A DNA stretch of 64,000 bases, taken from assembly GCA_009885955.1 (NCBI GenBank), contig VFJS01000049.1, forward strand, positions 44,091 through 108,090. Direction: 5' to 3'. A program made the translations under genes and the position numbers. Numbering within the stretch: the stretch's first letter is position 1; each line of letters opens with the position of its first letter. The stretch is from Spirochaetia bacterium (GTDB lineage Bacteria > Spirochaetota > UBA4802 > UBA5550). Below, piece by piece: positions 30,678 to 40,390 of this stretch. The notes beneath the pieces are model-generated. The model did not search any database. It saw only the letters and a program-made list of their open reading frames with translations, and had not been told where the DNA came from.

Positions 30678-32792
30678 TTATTTATCCGATATCCTGGAAA
30701 AATCCAGAAGATTTACGAAATTGCTTAATATGTTTTCCAGGAGGTAGAGCCTGTTGTCACGTATCTTCTGGTTACTGTCCATGACAAGGACTTTGTCAAA
30801 AAATCCGTCTATGATATTCTTCCCGTCAATGAGGAGCTTGAAGAGTTCAATATAGCTGCTCGTCTTTATCAGATCGCCTATTTTTCCCTTTCTCTCGTGA
30901 AAAAATGCATGGAGCTCTTTCTCCTCCTTTTCAACAAGAAGTGATTGATCAAACATCAGATTGTAATCACTGTTTTCCTTTCTGAAACCTGAAACGATGT
31001 TGTTCATCCTTTTGAAACCAAGGAGCATTTCAGAAAATTTATCATTCTTCCTGAATTCATTAAGGCTCTTTGCCCTTCTGAACTGCTCCAGATAATCAGT
31101 GTTTCCAACTGAGAGGCAGGCATCGATCTCATCATACTTGAATCCGCATTCAGTGAAATAGGTCTTCACCCTTGCATCAAAAAAATCAATAAGGTTATCG
31201 ACATGGCTTTTCCCATTCTTGTAATTAACCGAGACATGTTCAAGAACCTCCTTGATATTAAGATTAATATCATTCCTGATGAGCATCTCTATGACAGCAC
31301 CGGCCTGCCTCCTGAGAGCATAGGGGTCCTGGGAGCCCCTGGGGATATTGCCCACCGAGTATGATCCGAAAAGATTGTCGAATTTTTCTGCAAGCGATAC
31401 AACGATTGAAACCCTGCTGTCCGGAAGCGGGTCCTCCTGTGACCTGGGACGGTAATGCTCTTCTATGGCATCGGAGACCTGGCTGTTTTCACCGTCAAGC
31501 TGCGCATAGATCCTGCCTATCTTTCCCTGGAGTGACGGAAACTCAAAGACCATGGCAGTGTTCAGATCGGCTTTTGACAGATGTACCGCCCTCTCAATAT
31601 TATCCTTTTCTTTCTCTTCAATGGTAAGCCTGTCCGAAATGAACCTGGCGATAAATCCCATCCTCTCCACCTTGTCATGGATGGTTCCGAGCTCCTTATG
31701 AAACATCACGTTCTTCAGGGACTCGACCCGTTCATGGAGCTTCAGTTTCCTGTCTTCCCGGTAAAAGAACCCCGCATCATTGAACCTTGCGGTGATAACT
31801 CTGACGTTCCCAACCCTGACATTATCGTTCACCGGGTTGTTTGATGTAACAAGGAAGCGGGATGTGAGTTTCCCGTTTTTATCGAGTACGGAAAAATATT
31901 TCTGGTGCTCCTTCATCTCCGCGATGAGGACAACATCGGGAATCTCGAGAAAATCCCTGTTGAATTCACATACGGCAATATAGGGGTATTCCACAAGAAA
32001 TGTCACAATGTCAAGGAGAGCCTCATCTTCATTGAGTACTCCTCCTGCTTTAACGGCAGCCGAAATAAGCTCTTTGCGGATTAACTCTTTCCTCTCATGG
32101 TGGTTGATGATGACACCGTTATTCAAAAGAACTTTTTCGTAATCAGATATTCTGGTAACCTCGAACATACCGTCGTGCTGTATATAGTGGCCCCTGGTTT
32201 TATCCGATGAATTGATACCGTCCATCTCAAAGTCGACAAGCCGGTCGTTGAAAAGCAGAAGGAAATAGGAAATGGGCCTGGGAAAATATACTTTTTTATC
32301 GCTCCATTTCATCTGCTTCGGAAATTTAAGATTTTCAATGATATGTTTGATAATGACCGGTATGATTTTCTCTGTTTTCCCCGATTCAAGTTTTTTAGCA
32401 GCATAGATATAAGCGCCCTTCTCAGAATCTTTGGTGAAAACATCAGCCATGGTGATGCTGTTTCCCTTGAGAAAACCATCCAGTGCTTTTGTCGGCTGCC
32501 CGCCGGCATCATATGCGGCCTTTACCGAAGGCCCCCTTACCTCTACCTGTTCCGAGCGCTGGCTCTCTGCCATTCCCGATGCCATGAATGCGATTCTCCG
32601 CGGCGTGGCATAAACTTCAATATCGGCAAAATCAATCCTGCTCTCCTCGAGCTTCTGTCTTAAAATTTTTTTTATGGACTCAATGGCAGCAGGAAAATAT
32701 CCCGCAGGGATCTCCTCGGTTCCAATTTCACAGAGAAAGTTTGAATCTTTCAGCATTTCAGGCTCCGGCACTTGTTTGAATTTTAAATGCAA
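30678..32792 (-). CDS. glyS: Glycine-tRNA ligase beta subunit
   Basis: 704 aa; FLCEIGTEEIPAGYFPAAIESIKKIL, FPKQMKWSDKKVYFPRPISYFLLLFN, VGNIPRGSQDPYALRRQAGAVIEML. Confidence 0.95.
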   Translation of the reverse strand: MHLKFKQVPEPEMLKDSNFLCEIGTEEIPAGYFPAAIESIKKILRQKLEESRIDFADIEVYATPRRIAFMASGMAESQRSEQVEVRGPSVKAAYDAGGQPTKALDGFLKGNSITMADVFTKDSEKGAYIYAAKKLESGKTEKIIPVIIKHIIENLKFPKQMKWSDKKVYFPRPISYFLLLFNDRLVDFEMDGINSSDKTRGHYIQHDGMFEVTRISDYEKVLLNNGVIINHHERKELIRKELISAAVKAGGVLNEDEALLDIVTFLVEYPYIAVCEFNRDFLEIPDVVLIAEMKEHQKYFSVLDKNGKLTSRFLVTSNNPVNDNVRVGNVRVITARFNDAGFFYREDRKLKLHERVESLKNVMFHKELGTIHDKVERMGFIARFISDRLTIEEKEKDNIERAVHLSKADLNTAMVFEFPSLQGKIGRIYAQLDGENSQVSDAIEEHYRPRSQEDPLPDSRVSIVVSLAEKFDNLFGSYSVGNIPRGSQDPYALRRQAGAVIEMLIRNDINLNIKEVLEHVSVNYKNGKSHVDNLIDFFDARVKTYFTECGFKYDEIDACLSVGNTDYLEQFRRAKSLNEFRKNDKFSEMLLGFKRMNNIVSGFRKENSDYNLMFDQSLLVEKEEKELHAFFHERKGKIGDLIKTSSYIELFKLLIDGKNIIDGFFDKVLVMDSNQKIRDNRLYLLENILSNFVNLLDFSRISDK

Positions 32793-33183
32793 TAGTTGAA
32801 TGTAACTGATTTTTATTCAAATAAAATTCTGTTGTTTAGATGAAATTTATGGATCAAATTCTAAATACTTTTCATCTGTTTCCCCAATAATATTCATAGC
32901 TGACGTTCCGGAATTCCCACTACCCTGTCACCCGGGAACTGCCGTCTGCCGGAAAAGATGAAAAAAGGGGATTAGGGGATAGTCGAGATAGGGGGGATAA
33001 AAAAAAATATTTTTGGAATCCTGCTAATGAAAATGTATCTGTATTGGGACTTTGACTTTTACCTAAATTTGTGAAAGGGAGACTGGTTTAGAAAAAATGT
33101 TAAGGAAACAGGGAAAACAAAATAAAATTCCCATATCATCATGAAATAAAATGATTCAATAAAACAACAATTTTAGAAGAATC

Positions 33184-33423
33184 TCATTCATAAACATCTT
33201 TCCGGTGACCTATTTTCAATATTGTAATTATTCTTCTTTTGGTATCAATGTCAAATAGTATCCGAAAATCACCGGAACGAAGCCTGTAGTCTGCAACAGG
33301 ATGCCGGATTAGTTTCTTAATATTTACTATATCAGGAAAATCAGTCAGTGATACAATATCATTTTTAATATCAGGGAGAGCAGATTTATCAAAATTCTTT
33401 AGGTTTAAGGACTGACCGGACAA
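33184..33423 (-). CDS. RelE/ParE-type toxin
   Basis: FDKSALPDIKNDIVSLTDFPDIVNIKKLIRHPVADYRLRSGDFRILFDIDTKRRIITILKIGHRKDVYE; TTG start overlapping the antitoxin region end. Confidence 0.8.
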   Translation of the reverse strand: MSGQSLNLKNFDKSALPDIKNDIVSLTDFPDIVNIKKLIRHPVADYRLRSGDFRILFDIDTKRRIITILKIGHRKDVYE

Positions 33424-33431
33424 ATTGTATT

Positions 33432-33644
33432 CTAAAGTTTAGCTTTTTTCCAGAACTCATCATTGGTTAAAATTTTGCCCGATTTTTTTTCTTTCCTGCG
33501 CTCATCAATATCCTATTTCAAGGCTGAAAGTTTATCATCTTTTTTAAGCAGGCGGGCGTATCTTTCCAGCTCCTTCTGTTTTTCAGGATCTAGCTGGCTG
33601 TATATTTTAATAAATCTCTCCGATTGATGTCCGGGACTTTGCAT
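33432..33644 (-). pseudogene. Cognate antitoxin-like ORF interrupted by an in-frame TAG (33513-33515)
   Basis: Manual translation: MQSPGHQSERFIKIYSQLDPEKQKELERYARLLKKDDKLSALK*DIDERRKEKKSGKILTNDEFWKKAKL*. The post-stop segment stays in frame up to the toxin gene and is antitoxin-like. Confidence 0.65.
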
Positions 33645-33754
33645 AGGATACCTTTTTTTTTCAATTATTTTACGATTATTACATTTAACGGATAACATTT
33701 CATGAGTCAAGAAAATAATTATATTATTTTCTCCATGCAGCAATTTAAGCATAT

Positions 33755-33833
33755 GGGAGATTGATTGAGAAAAAAAAGTTGAATGGGCGGGGTAAATAAA
33801 AAGATAAAATATACTCCACCGGAACCTTCAGTG
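33755..33833. repeat. Dispersed repeat E, copy 1
   Basis: GGGAGATTGATTGAGAAAAAAAAGTTGAATGGGCGGGGTAAATAAAAAGATAAAATATACTCCACCGGAACCTTCAGTG, similar to 34867-34942. Confidence 0.75.
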
Positions 33834-34020
33834 CCCCGGCAAAGCAGAAAATATTTTCAACCAGTTAGCATGCTTCTATCTGATCATGCTGCATACCTGA
33901 CGTTTCCGGCTTCCTGATCAATAGAAAACAGCGCATGAAAGGTGATTTCGCCGCTGCCTGAATAACGGTTTACACTTCATTGAGCAAACGAACATGCAAT
34001 TTTCCAATTAATCTAAAAAA

Positions 34021-34422
34021 TTACATGTCAAAAGGATTTATAATTTCCACACCAACACCGGTAAAATCATAAACATTCGCAGTTACCAGGATTAAACGAT
34101 AAATTTTAGCGGTTGCCGTAATAATGGCATCAGGAATTTTAATCGAATATTTTTGTCTGATTGATATTGTTTCTTCAGCTATTTTATTATCAAGATCCAG
34201 CACATTTCCGATATCTATAAATTCCCTGGCGCTTTTATTTTGACGATCATTTCCCCGATAACCCGCCCAGCCCAGGTATTCAATCTTTGACACTATCGAT
34301 ATATTAAAACTTTCTTTGAACATTTCTTCAATGACCGGCTTTTCATTAAGCATTCCATTAGAATAATAAATCAATACATTAGTATCTAAAAGATATTTAT
34401 CTTCCATTCCGCTCCCATTCAT
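34021..34422 (-). CDS. PIN-domain toxin (VapC-like)
   Basis: YLLDTNVLIYYSNG...IVSKIEYLGWAG...IRQKYSIKIPDAIITATAKIYRLILVTANVYDFTGVGVEIINPF. Confidence 0.88.
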   Translation of the reverse strand: MNGSGMEDKYLLDTNVLIYYSNGMLNEKPVIEEMFKESFNISIVSKIEYLGWAGYRGNDRQNKSAREFIDIGNVLDLDNKIAEETISIRQKYSIKIPDAIITATAKIYRLILVTANVYDFTGVGVEIINPFDM

Positions 34423-34615
34423 CTCTGATGATCATGAGATCACGATCTATTTCATCCTTTGAAATATGAAAAATATCAGAATATTTTCGCGGATCAATTT
34501 TTTTCCTTTGAGGCAATGAAATAATTACTTCCAGTTCCTTATGTTCAAATTCATGGGGAATTGGAACAATCTGCTTTAATTTATCTGCCTGTATCAAAAT
34601 CTTATATTTATTCAT
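34397..34615 (-). CDS. VapB-like antitoxin
   Basis: 72 aa immediately upstream of and overlapping the PIN toxin gene. Confidence 0.7.
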   Translation of the reverse strand: MNKYKILIQADKLKQIVPIPHEFEHKELEVIISLPQRKKIDPRKYSDIFHISKDEIDRDLMIIRDEWERNGR

Positions 34616-34866
34616 TTTTTATCTCACTTTGTGACATTTATAAATGAATAATCCATAATAATCAAACATTTTTTTATCATATTTCAAATATGAAACATGA
34701 TACAAGGCGACCATCTTTTAGTTTATTTAAAAAAGGGGTGGAACACTCTGTAGTCATAAATCCCCTCTCTCATGAATACAAAATAGGGCAAAGGCTGATT
34801 AACTTCTTTGAGCGTAATGTCTTCAATAAAACTCAGATCCTGAGTCTTATGCATAAATTTGTGAAT

Positions 34867-34942
34867 GGAAGATTGATTGAGAAGAAAGGTTAAGGCAGGG
34901 TAAATTATTGGATAAAAATCTACCCCGCCGGAACCTTCAGTG
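34867..34942. repeat. Dispersed repeat E, copy 2
   Basis: GGAAGATTGATTGAGAAGAAAGGTTAAGGCAGGGTAAATTATTGGATAAAAATCTACCCCGCCGGAACCTTCAGTG; contains the stop codon of the NHL-repeat gene. Confidence 0.75.
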
Positions 34943-35707
34943 AGTGATTTTTCTGATTTTATTATTAACAGTATCAGCAACATAAACATTGCCGGTAGAA
35001 TCTACTGCTACTCCAACTGGACTGTAAAAAGAAGCAGCAGTGCCTGTGCCATCTGCACTTCCGGCAGTTCCAGAACCGGCAAATGTAGTGACAACACCTG
35101 CTGTCGTGATCTTTCTAATTTGATTATTAACACTATCAGCAACATAAACATTACCGGTTGAATCTACTGTAACTCCATATGGTCTGTTAAAAAAAGCAGC
35201 AGTGCCTGTGTCATTTATGCTTCCTGCAATTCCTGAGCCAGCAAACGTGGTGACAATTCCAGCAGGAGTGATTTTTCTGATTTTATGATTATATCTTTCA
35301 GCAACATAAACATTGCCGGTAGAATCTACTGCTACTCCAACTGGACTGTAAAAAGATGAAGCAGTGCCTGTGCCATCTGTACTTCCGACAGTTCCGGAAC
35401 CGGCAAATGTAGTGACAACTCCAGCAGGAGTGATTTTTCTAATTATATTATTACTAGTATCAGCAACATAAACATTGCCGAAAGAATCTACTGTAACTCC
35501 ATTTGGATTGTTAAAAGTAGAAGCAGTACCTGTGCCATCTATGCTTCCTATAGTTCCAAAACCTGCAAAGGTGGTGACATGAACAAGGCTATTATAGATA
35601 CTCTTCTGATCATAGGGATTATCCCTCGGAGCTTCATCCAATGCCTGGTCACAGGACAGGGATGTTAAAATAAAAATTGAACAAATAAGTGCATATATTT
35701 TTTTCAT
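34937..35707 (-). CDS. NHL-repeat lipoprotein with four near-identical ~54-aa repeats
   Basis: Lipobox-like MKKIYALICSIFILTSLSCDQ, then VVTTFAGSGTVGSTDGTGTASSFYSPVGVAVDSTGNVYVAERYNHKIRKITPAG x ~4. Confidence 0.88.
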   Translation of the reverse strand: MKKIYALICSIFILTSLSCDQALDEAPRDNPYDQKSIYNSLVHVTTFAGFGTIGSIDGTGTASTFNNPNGVTVDSFGNVYVADTSNNIIRKITPAGVVTTFAGSGTVGSTDGTGTASSFYSPVGVAVDSTGNVYVAERYNHKIRKITPAGIVTTFAGSGIAGSINDTGTAAFFNRPYGVTVDSTGNVYVADSVNNQIRKITTAGVVTTFAGSGTAGSADGTGTAASFYSPVGVAVDSTGNVYVADTVNNKIRKITH

Positions 35708-35831
35708 TCAAAAACTCCGGTGAACGTACATTTTTTTATAAAATACAAATTGTATTACTGGTTGATAATTTAATTTTCTCCCCTCTCCTATATCCCCCCT
35801 TGATGGGTGATTATTGGGGCAGGTCAATTAC

Positions 35832-36722
35832 TCAGAACCTCATCAACATCCCGCAGCCGAAAAAGTTCCTGTCACTATTCCTCTGCCCCGGCATGGAATA
35901 GCCTGAGAAGATGAGGGGGATGATTTCATTTTTTTTATATTCCAGTGATGCGCCCGCTGCCGGGGCGTAGGCAAAGTACCGGTAGAAAAAATATCCCGAG
36001 GTCAGTAATGATGCTGCACCGATCCCGTAGGAGATGTTCCGGTAAAGGGAGAATTTGTCGGAATCCTTCTTCTGCGCGTCCATCTTGTCGCCAAGGGCCG
36101 TGGCCTGGGCTGAATTCGTGGAGGTCTTGTAGAGGGCAGAGGTCTTGCTGTAGTCCGAATTCACCGCGGCAACTTTCATGTTGTAGTAGTATCCCCCGCC
36201 GAAGGAGAGGAGGGAAAATCCCGTAAATCCAAAAGCAGGGAATGTATAAGGATTGGATGATTTTAACTCAGCGGGAGTTTCATCCTGCTTTTTCTTCTTT
36301 TCAACTTTCACGGTGTTCGTATCACCGGAGCCTATCCTTGCAGTCAGGTCCCTGGTAAAGGCGATGACCGCAGTGTATATCTCCTTCTGAGAATCGGCCA
36401 CCCCCTTCTCGCTGAAATCCACTGCGCCGCTCTGCACATCAACAATCCTGCCGGTTATGATTTTCTTCCCCTGCATGTTCATGACAGTGCCTATGAGCAT
36501 TTTATTGGCGCTTAAAATTTTGCCCAGCTCCACGGCGCACGATATGTCAGTGCAGCCGCTCTGCTGGAGCCCCTGTTCCTTCAGGATGTTCCCCATCTGC
36601 ACCCTTTCAATGATAATGAAACTTCCGGAGTTTGCCATCTCGTTTCTAATGAGTTCGGAGACCATTTCTGCATCGGCCTTTGAAATTTCCTTGGGCTGGA
36701 AGTCCATAATGGCTATGCGCAT
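35832..36722 (-). CDS. CsgG/LpoB-like protein; natural 5' end probably at ATG 36808, currently frame-shifted by a (CT)n repeat
   Basis: MRIAIMDFQPKEISKADAEMVSELIRNEMANSGSFIIIERVQMGNILKEQGLQQSGCTDISCAVELGKILSANKMLIGTVMNMQGKKIITGRIVDVQSG is a CsgG-like fold signature. The upstream in-frame sequence encodes a hydrophobic signal region interrupted by the SSR. Confidence 0.75.
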   Translation of the reverse strand: MRIAIMDFQPKEISKADAEMVSELIRNEMANSGSFIIIERVQMGNILKEQGLQQSGCTDISCAVELGKILSANKMLIGTVMNMQGKKIITGRIVDVQSGAVDFSEKGVADSQKEIYTAVIAFTRDLTARIGSGDTNTVKVEKKKKQDETPAELKSSNPYTFPAFGFTGFSLLSFGGGYYYNMKVAAVNSDYSKTSALYKTSTNSAQATALGDKMDAQKKDSDKFSLYRNISYGIGAASLLTSGYFFYRYFAYAPAAGASLEYKKNEIIPLIFSGYSMPGQRNSDRNFFGCGMLMRF

Positions 36723-36764
36723 CTTTTCAGCGGAATAGGAAAAACTAAATGAAATTAGTAGAAC

Positions 36765-36795
<31 letters not shown>

Positions 36796-36995
36796 ATCCT
36801 CTTGCCATAAATAAATCCTTAATTTGTGTTTGCTGGATTGCTTGCTTGCTTAAATCTAACATAGAAATAGGATAGGATTTGTCAATAATTTAATAAAATA
36901 TTTCTAATTTTGTACACTTTTTTTTACTGTAACTTCCCATGAAAAAATTCATAATAAGGATTGCAAATAAATATAAGATTAATTAAATTACAGAA

Positions 36996-37238
36996 ATGAG
37001 CCCTTCAATATTCAGAGAAAAAGGTTATCGGTTTTACTTTCTTTCGAATGAAGAGGATCGCATGCATATCCATGTTACCTGTGAATATGGTGAGGCAAAA
37101 TACTGGATAGAACCAATAATTTCTTTAGCTGTCTATCATGGTTTAAATTCAAAAAAATTGAGGGAAATTCAAAAGATTGTAGAGGACCATCAGGATGAAA
37201 TCATTAAAGCATGGAAAATCCATTTTAATAAGCGTTGA
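36996..37238 (+). CDS. DUF4160 domain-containing protein
   Basis: MSPSIFREKGYRFYFLSNEEDRMHIHVTCEYGEAKYWIEPIISLAVYHGLNSKKLREIQKIVEDHQDEIIKAWKIHF is DUF4160. Confidence 0.85.
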   Translation: MSPSIFREKGYRFYFLSNEEDRMHIHVTCEYGEAKYWIEPIISLAVYHGLNSKKLREIQKIVEDHQDEIIKAWKIHFNKR

Positions 37239-37485
37239 GAACATAACTCCCTATGGTATCTGGATTTATTTAAAAGAAAGGGAATACTTTCTAAACTATG
37301 ATGATTACCCCTTCTTCAAGGATGAGACTATACATTCAATTCAGAATGTTCAACTGCTCCACGGCTATCATCTGCATTGGCCTGATCTTGATGTGGATTT
37401 GGAGATAGATAATCTTGAAAATCCCGAAAGATATCCTCTGAAGTCAAATATATTGAAGAAAAGTGTTAGAAGTAAATCCGGTTGA
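37195..37485 (+). CDS. DUF2442 domain-containing protein
   Basis: NITPYGIWIYLKEREYFLNYDDYPFFKDETIHSIQNVQLLHGYHLHWPDLDVDLEIDNLENPERYPL is DUF2442; overlaps the DUF4160 gene. Confidence 0.85.
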   Translation: MKSLKHGKSILISVENITPYGIWIYLKEREYFLNYDDYPFFKDETIHSIQNVQLLHGYHLHWPDLDVDLEIDNLENPERYPLKSNILKKSVRSKSG

Positions 37486-37487
37486 TC

Positions 37488-38549
37488 CTACTTTCCCGCG
37501 GTCTTGAGAAATGTATAGGGGTTCCGGTACTGGCCGTTCTGGATAATTTCAAAGTGGAGATGGGCGCCGGTGGATCTCCCGGTATTTCCTGAAAGCCCTA
37601 CATACTGCCCCTGTTTCACATACTGCCCGGGCCTCACATAGATTTTTGCAAGGTGGGCATAGAGGGACTTCACCCCGTTGGGATGGGACACGACAATGGC
37701 GTTCCCGTAGCCTCCCAGCCAGCCGGCATAGGTTACCTGACCATATTTCGTGGCCCTCACCTGCTCAAAGGATGCTTTTATGTCAATGCCCTGGTGAAAT
37801 TCCTTCTCATTCCAGTTATAGGGATTCCTCCTCCAACCATAACCGCCGGTAATAAACATGCTGTTTACCGGCCATAAATATCCGGGGAAGATATTCTGCG
37901 GCCGCGCGTCAGGGATGAATATGGTCTGCCCCACCGCTACAAAATCGGGATTCTTTATATCATTCTGGTCAATAATTTTCTGGGTTGAAACCTTATATTT
38001 TTCCGCCAGGGACGCAATCCTGTTCCCCTTCTCCATTTTATGGAGGATCCCTTCCTTATTAGGGATGATAAAAACCGTACCCTCGTGGATCAGGTCATAG
38101 GACTGGAGCTTGTTGCTGCCGCAGATAGTATCCATTGAGACACCGTACTTCTTGGCTATCTCGCTTAAATTCTCGCCTTTTTTTACTTTGTGCTGATGGA
38201 GAACCAGCGCCTTCCCCTCTTTCTGCGTTAAAAAATCAGTTTTAGCAGATTGGAGAAGGGCATTTTTTTTGTCGTTGTCTGACAGCGCGGGATTTGCATT
38301 AATTTCATCTTCAATGCTTTTTGATGATTCCCTGACGCCCATATTTTCCCTGGGGCTGCTGTAAAACCATACAAGTCCGATGATGCATATAATAACAGCG
38401 ATATAGGAACTTTTGATTGCAAACAGGCTGTTGAAGCGTATTGTTTTAAAATAAATCCTTTTCTGCCCGGCAAATACGAATAGAATTCCTTTCCTTAAAA
38501 ATGATATGGAAAATCTGCCGATTGAAAACTTTCTGGAGGATTTACTCAT
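37488..38549 (-). CDS. M23 family metallopeptidase with LysM domains
   Basis: LysM HKVKKGENLSEIAKKYGVSMDTICGSNKL and HKMEKGNRIASLAEKYKVSTQKIIDQNDI; M23 YGWRRNPYNWNEKEFHQGIDIKA...GQYVGLSGNTGRSTGAHLHFEI. Confidence 0.93.
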   Translation of the reverse strand: MSKSSRKFSIGRFSISFLRKGILFVFAGQKRIYFKTIRFNSLFAIKSSYIAVIICIIGLVWFYSSPRENMGVRESSKSIEDEINANPALSDNDKKNALLQSAKTDFLTQKEGKALVLHQHKVKKGENLSEIAKKYGVSMDTICGSNKLQSYDLIHEGTVFIIPNKEGILHKMEKGNRIASLAEKYKVSTQKIIDQNDIKNPDFVAVGQTIFIPDARPQNIFPGYLWPVNSMFITGGYGWRRNPYNWNEKEFHQGIDIKASFEQVRATKYGQVTYAGWLGGYGNAIVVSHPNGVKSLYAHLAKIYVRPGQYVKQGQYVGLSGNTGRSTGAHLHFEIIQNGQYRNPYTFLKTAGK

Positions 38550-38677
38550 GGGAAAACTCTTTCATTCTTTTTATTCATCAACATCATATTTTGCAAACAT
38601 TCAATGATATTATCGATATTTTTACACTATTTTTTAATATTAATATCCGGTTTAAACGCTTTTATTGATAATTCAGC

Positions 38678-39082
38678 CTATTTAGGGACATGTTTATGTA
38701 CAGTTCCGCTGAAGGAATCTTCAATCAGTTTTTTAGTATCCTTATTCTGCCCCCCGGTAATATTCACTTTCCCCAGGGATACAACACCGTTCTGGATCGT
38801 TAATAATGGAGTGGTGATGTCGCCGAGGATCTTTGCTGTTTCAAGAAGCCTTACCTCTTCGGAAGCCCTGATATTGCCGATGACAGTCCCTGCAATGACA
38901 ACAGATTTGGCAACAATGTCAGTTTTAACCTTGCCGGTCTCACCGACAACAAGTTCATTATCTGTCTTAATTTCCCCCTCAAACTTACCGTCTATCCTCA
39001 AAGATCCGCTGATATAGAATTTCCCCTCAAAAACAGAGCCGGTACCGATGGTGCTATTAATGCTGTCTCCCTTTGCTGCCAT
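38678..39082 (-). CDS. Bactofilin family protein
   Basis: STIGTGSVFEGKFYISGSLRIDGKFEGEIKTDNELVVGETGKVKTDIVAKSVVIAGTVIGNIRASEEVRLLETAKILGDITTPLLTIQNGVV. Confidence 0.92.
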   Translation of the reverse strand: MAAKGDSINSTIGTGSVFEGKFYISGSLRIDGKFEGEIKTDNELVVGETGKVKTDIVAKSVVIAGTVIGNIRASEEVRLLETAKILGDITTPLLTIQNGVVSLGKVNITGGQNKDTKKLIEDSFSGTVHKHVPK

Positions 39083-39130
39083 TATGTTACCCCGTCATAG
39101 ATACAATATTTTACTATTCGCCAAGAATTC

Positions 39131-40390
39131 TTACAGTTCAAGGTTCAACTTTGTATAATCATACCCGTTAAGTTTTCCCACGGATATAAGAGAAAACTTT
39201 TTATTTTCGAAAATATTTTTAGTTATTCTGTAAAAATCGTCAAGCGTAATACTGTTCAGTTCACTAATTATTTCATCAAAACTGATAATCTTTCCATAGG
39301 TCATTTCATTTTTCGCCAGCTGCCCCATCCTCACCTCAGTGCTTTCATAACTCAGCGCCAGGTTCCCCTTGATATAGGTCTTTGAATCGTCGAGCTCTTC
39401 TGTGAGGATTCCGGCTTTCAGTATCGTCCTGCACTCTTCCATGATGAGCTCCACGGCCTGTTCAAATTTATCAGGCGACGTGGCGCAGTAAATCCCGAAT
39501 ATTCCATTGTCGCTGTAGGAGGAGTGAAATGAATATATTGAATAGCTTATTCCCTTCTTTTCCCTGATGTTCTGAAAAAGCCTGGAAGACATGTTGCCGC
39601 CCAGTATGGTGCTCATGCAGTAGAGGGCCCACCTGTTGTCGTCATTTCTCTTTATCCCCTCAGTTCCCAGGCAGAAATGGATCTGCTCCAGGTCTCTTTC
39701 AATGTGGTTGTGATACAATCTCTTAGGCTGGGGATAATGTAACCCGGCCTTTTGGCCCCGGTCACTTTTTTTATTGAAATACCTGTCTATGAGTTTCCTG
39801 GTGTCGTCAAGGTTGAACGCGCCGGCAATGACAAATATGGAATTGTTTTCCCGGTAATTTTCATTGTAGAAATTGACGACGCTTTCCCTGGTTGAACCGG
39901 ATATGCCTTCGATGGTCCCGAGTATCGAGTGGCTCAGGGGATGGCCGTCCAGCATACTCTCCACAAAAATATCATGGATGAATTCATCCGGCGTATCTTC
40001 ATACATCCTGATCTCTTCAATGATGACATTTTTCTCTCTCCCCAGCTCTTCAGGGTCAAAGACTGAATTGGCGTACATGTCCGCGAGAATTTTAATGGCG
40101 AGCTCAAGATAATCGGAGACCACATTTATATAGTAACAGGTATATTCCCTGTTTGTAGCGGCATTGTGCTGCCCGCCTACCCTGTCAATCTCCCTGGCAA
40201 TGTCCTTTGCCGACATGGCGGCCGTGCCCTTGAACAGCATGTGCTCAACAAAGTGGGCATAGCCGTATTCACTGGCCTTTTCATCGCGGGAACCTGAATT
40301 TATCCAGAGGCCCGCGGAAATAGAGGCCACCTCTTTCATAGGTTCCAGCATGATAATCAGGCCGTTTTCATTTACATATTTTTCTGCCAT
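39131..40390 (-). CDS. M16 family (insulinase-like) zinc peptidase
   Basis: GYAHFVEHMLFKGT (HXXEH) and conserved M16 organisation; adjacent to pnp. Confidence 0.93.
   Translation of the reverse strand: MAEKYVNENGLIIMLEPMKEVASISAGLWINSGSRDEKASEYGYAHFVEHMLFKGTAAMSAKDIAREIDRVGGQHNAATNREYTCYYINVVSDYLELAIKILADMYANSVFDPEELGREKNVIIEEIRMYEDTPDEFIHDIFVESMLDGHPLSHSILGTIEGISGSTRESVVNFYNENYRENNSIFVIAGAFNLDDTRKLIDRYFNKKSDRGQKAGLHYPQPKRLYHNHIERDLEQIHFCLGTEGIKRNDDNRWALYCMSTILGGNMSSRLFQNIREKKGISYSIYSFHSSYSDNGIFGIYCATSPDKFEQAVELIMEECRTILKAGILTEELDDSKTYIKGNLALSYESTEVRMGQLAKNEMTYGKIISFDEIISELNSITLDDFYRITKNIFENKKFSLISVGKLNGYDYTKLNLEL

Noticed and set aside
34723-34989. Minus-strand 88-aa ORF (MFMLLILLIIKSEKS...) at the end of the NHL gene
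   Set aside because: Reads through dispersed repeat E and antisense or out of frame to the NHL gene; no independent coding evidence.
34937-35700. Tandem ~162-bp DNA repeats as a possible CRISPR or satellite
   Set aside because: Repeats are in-frame NHL protein repeats inside one lipoprotein gene.
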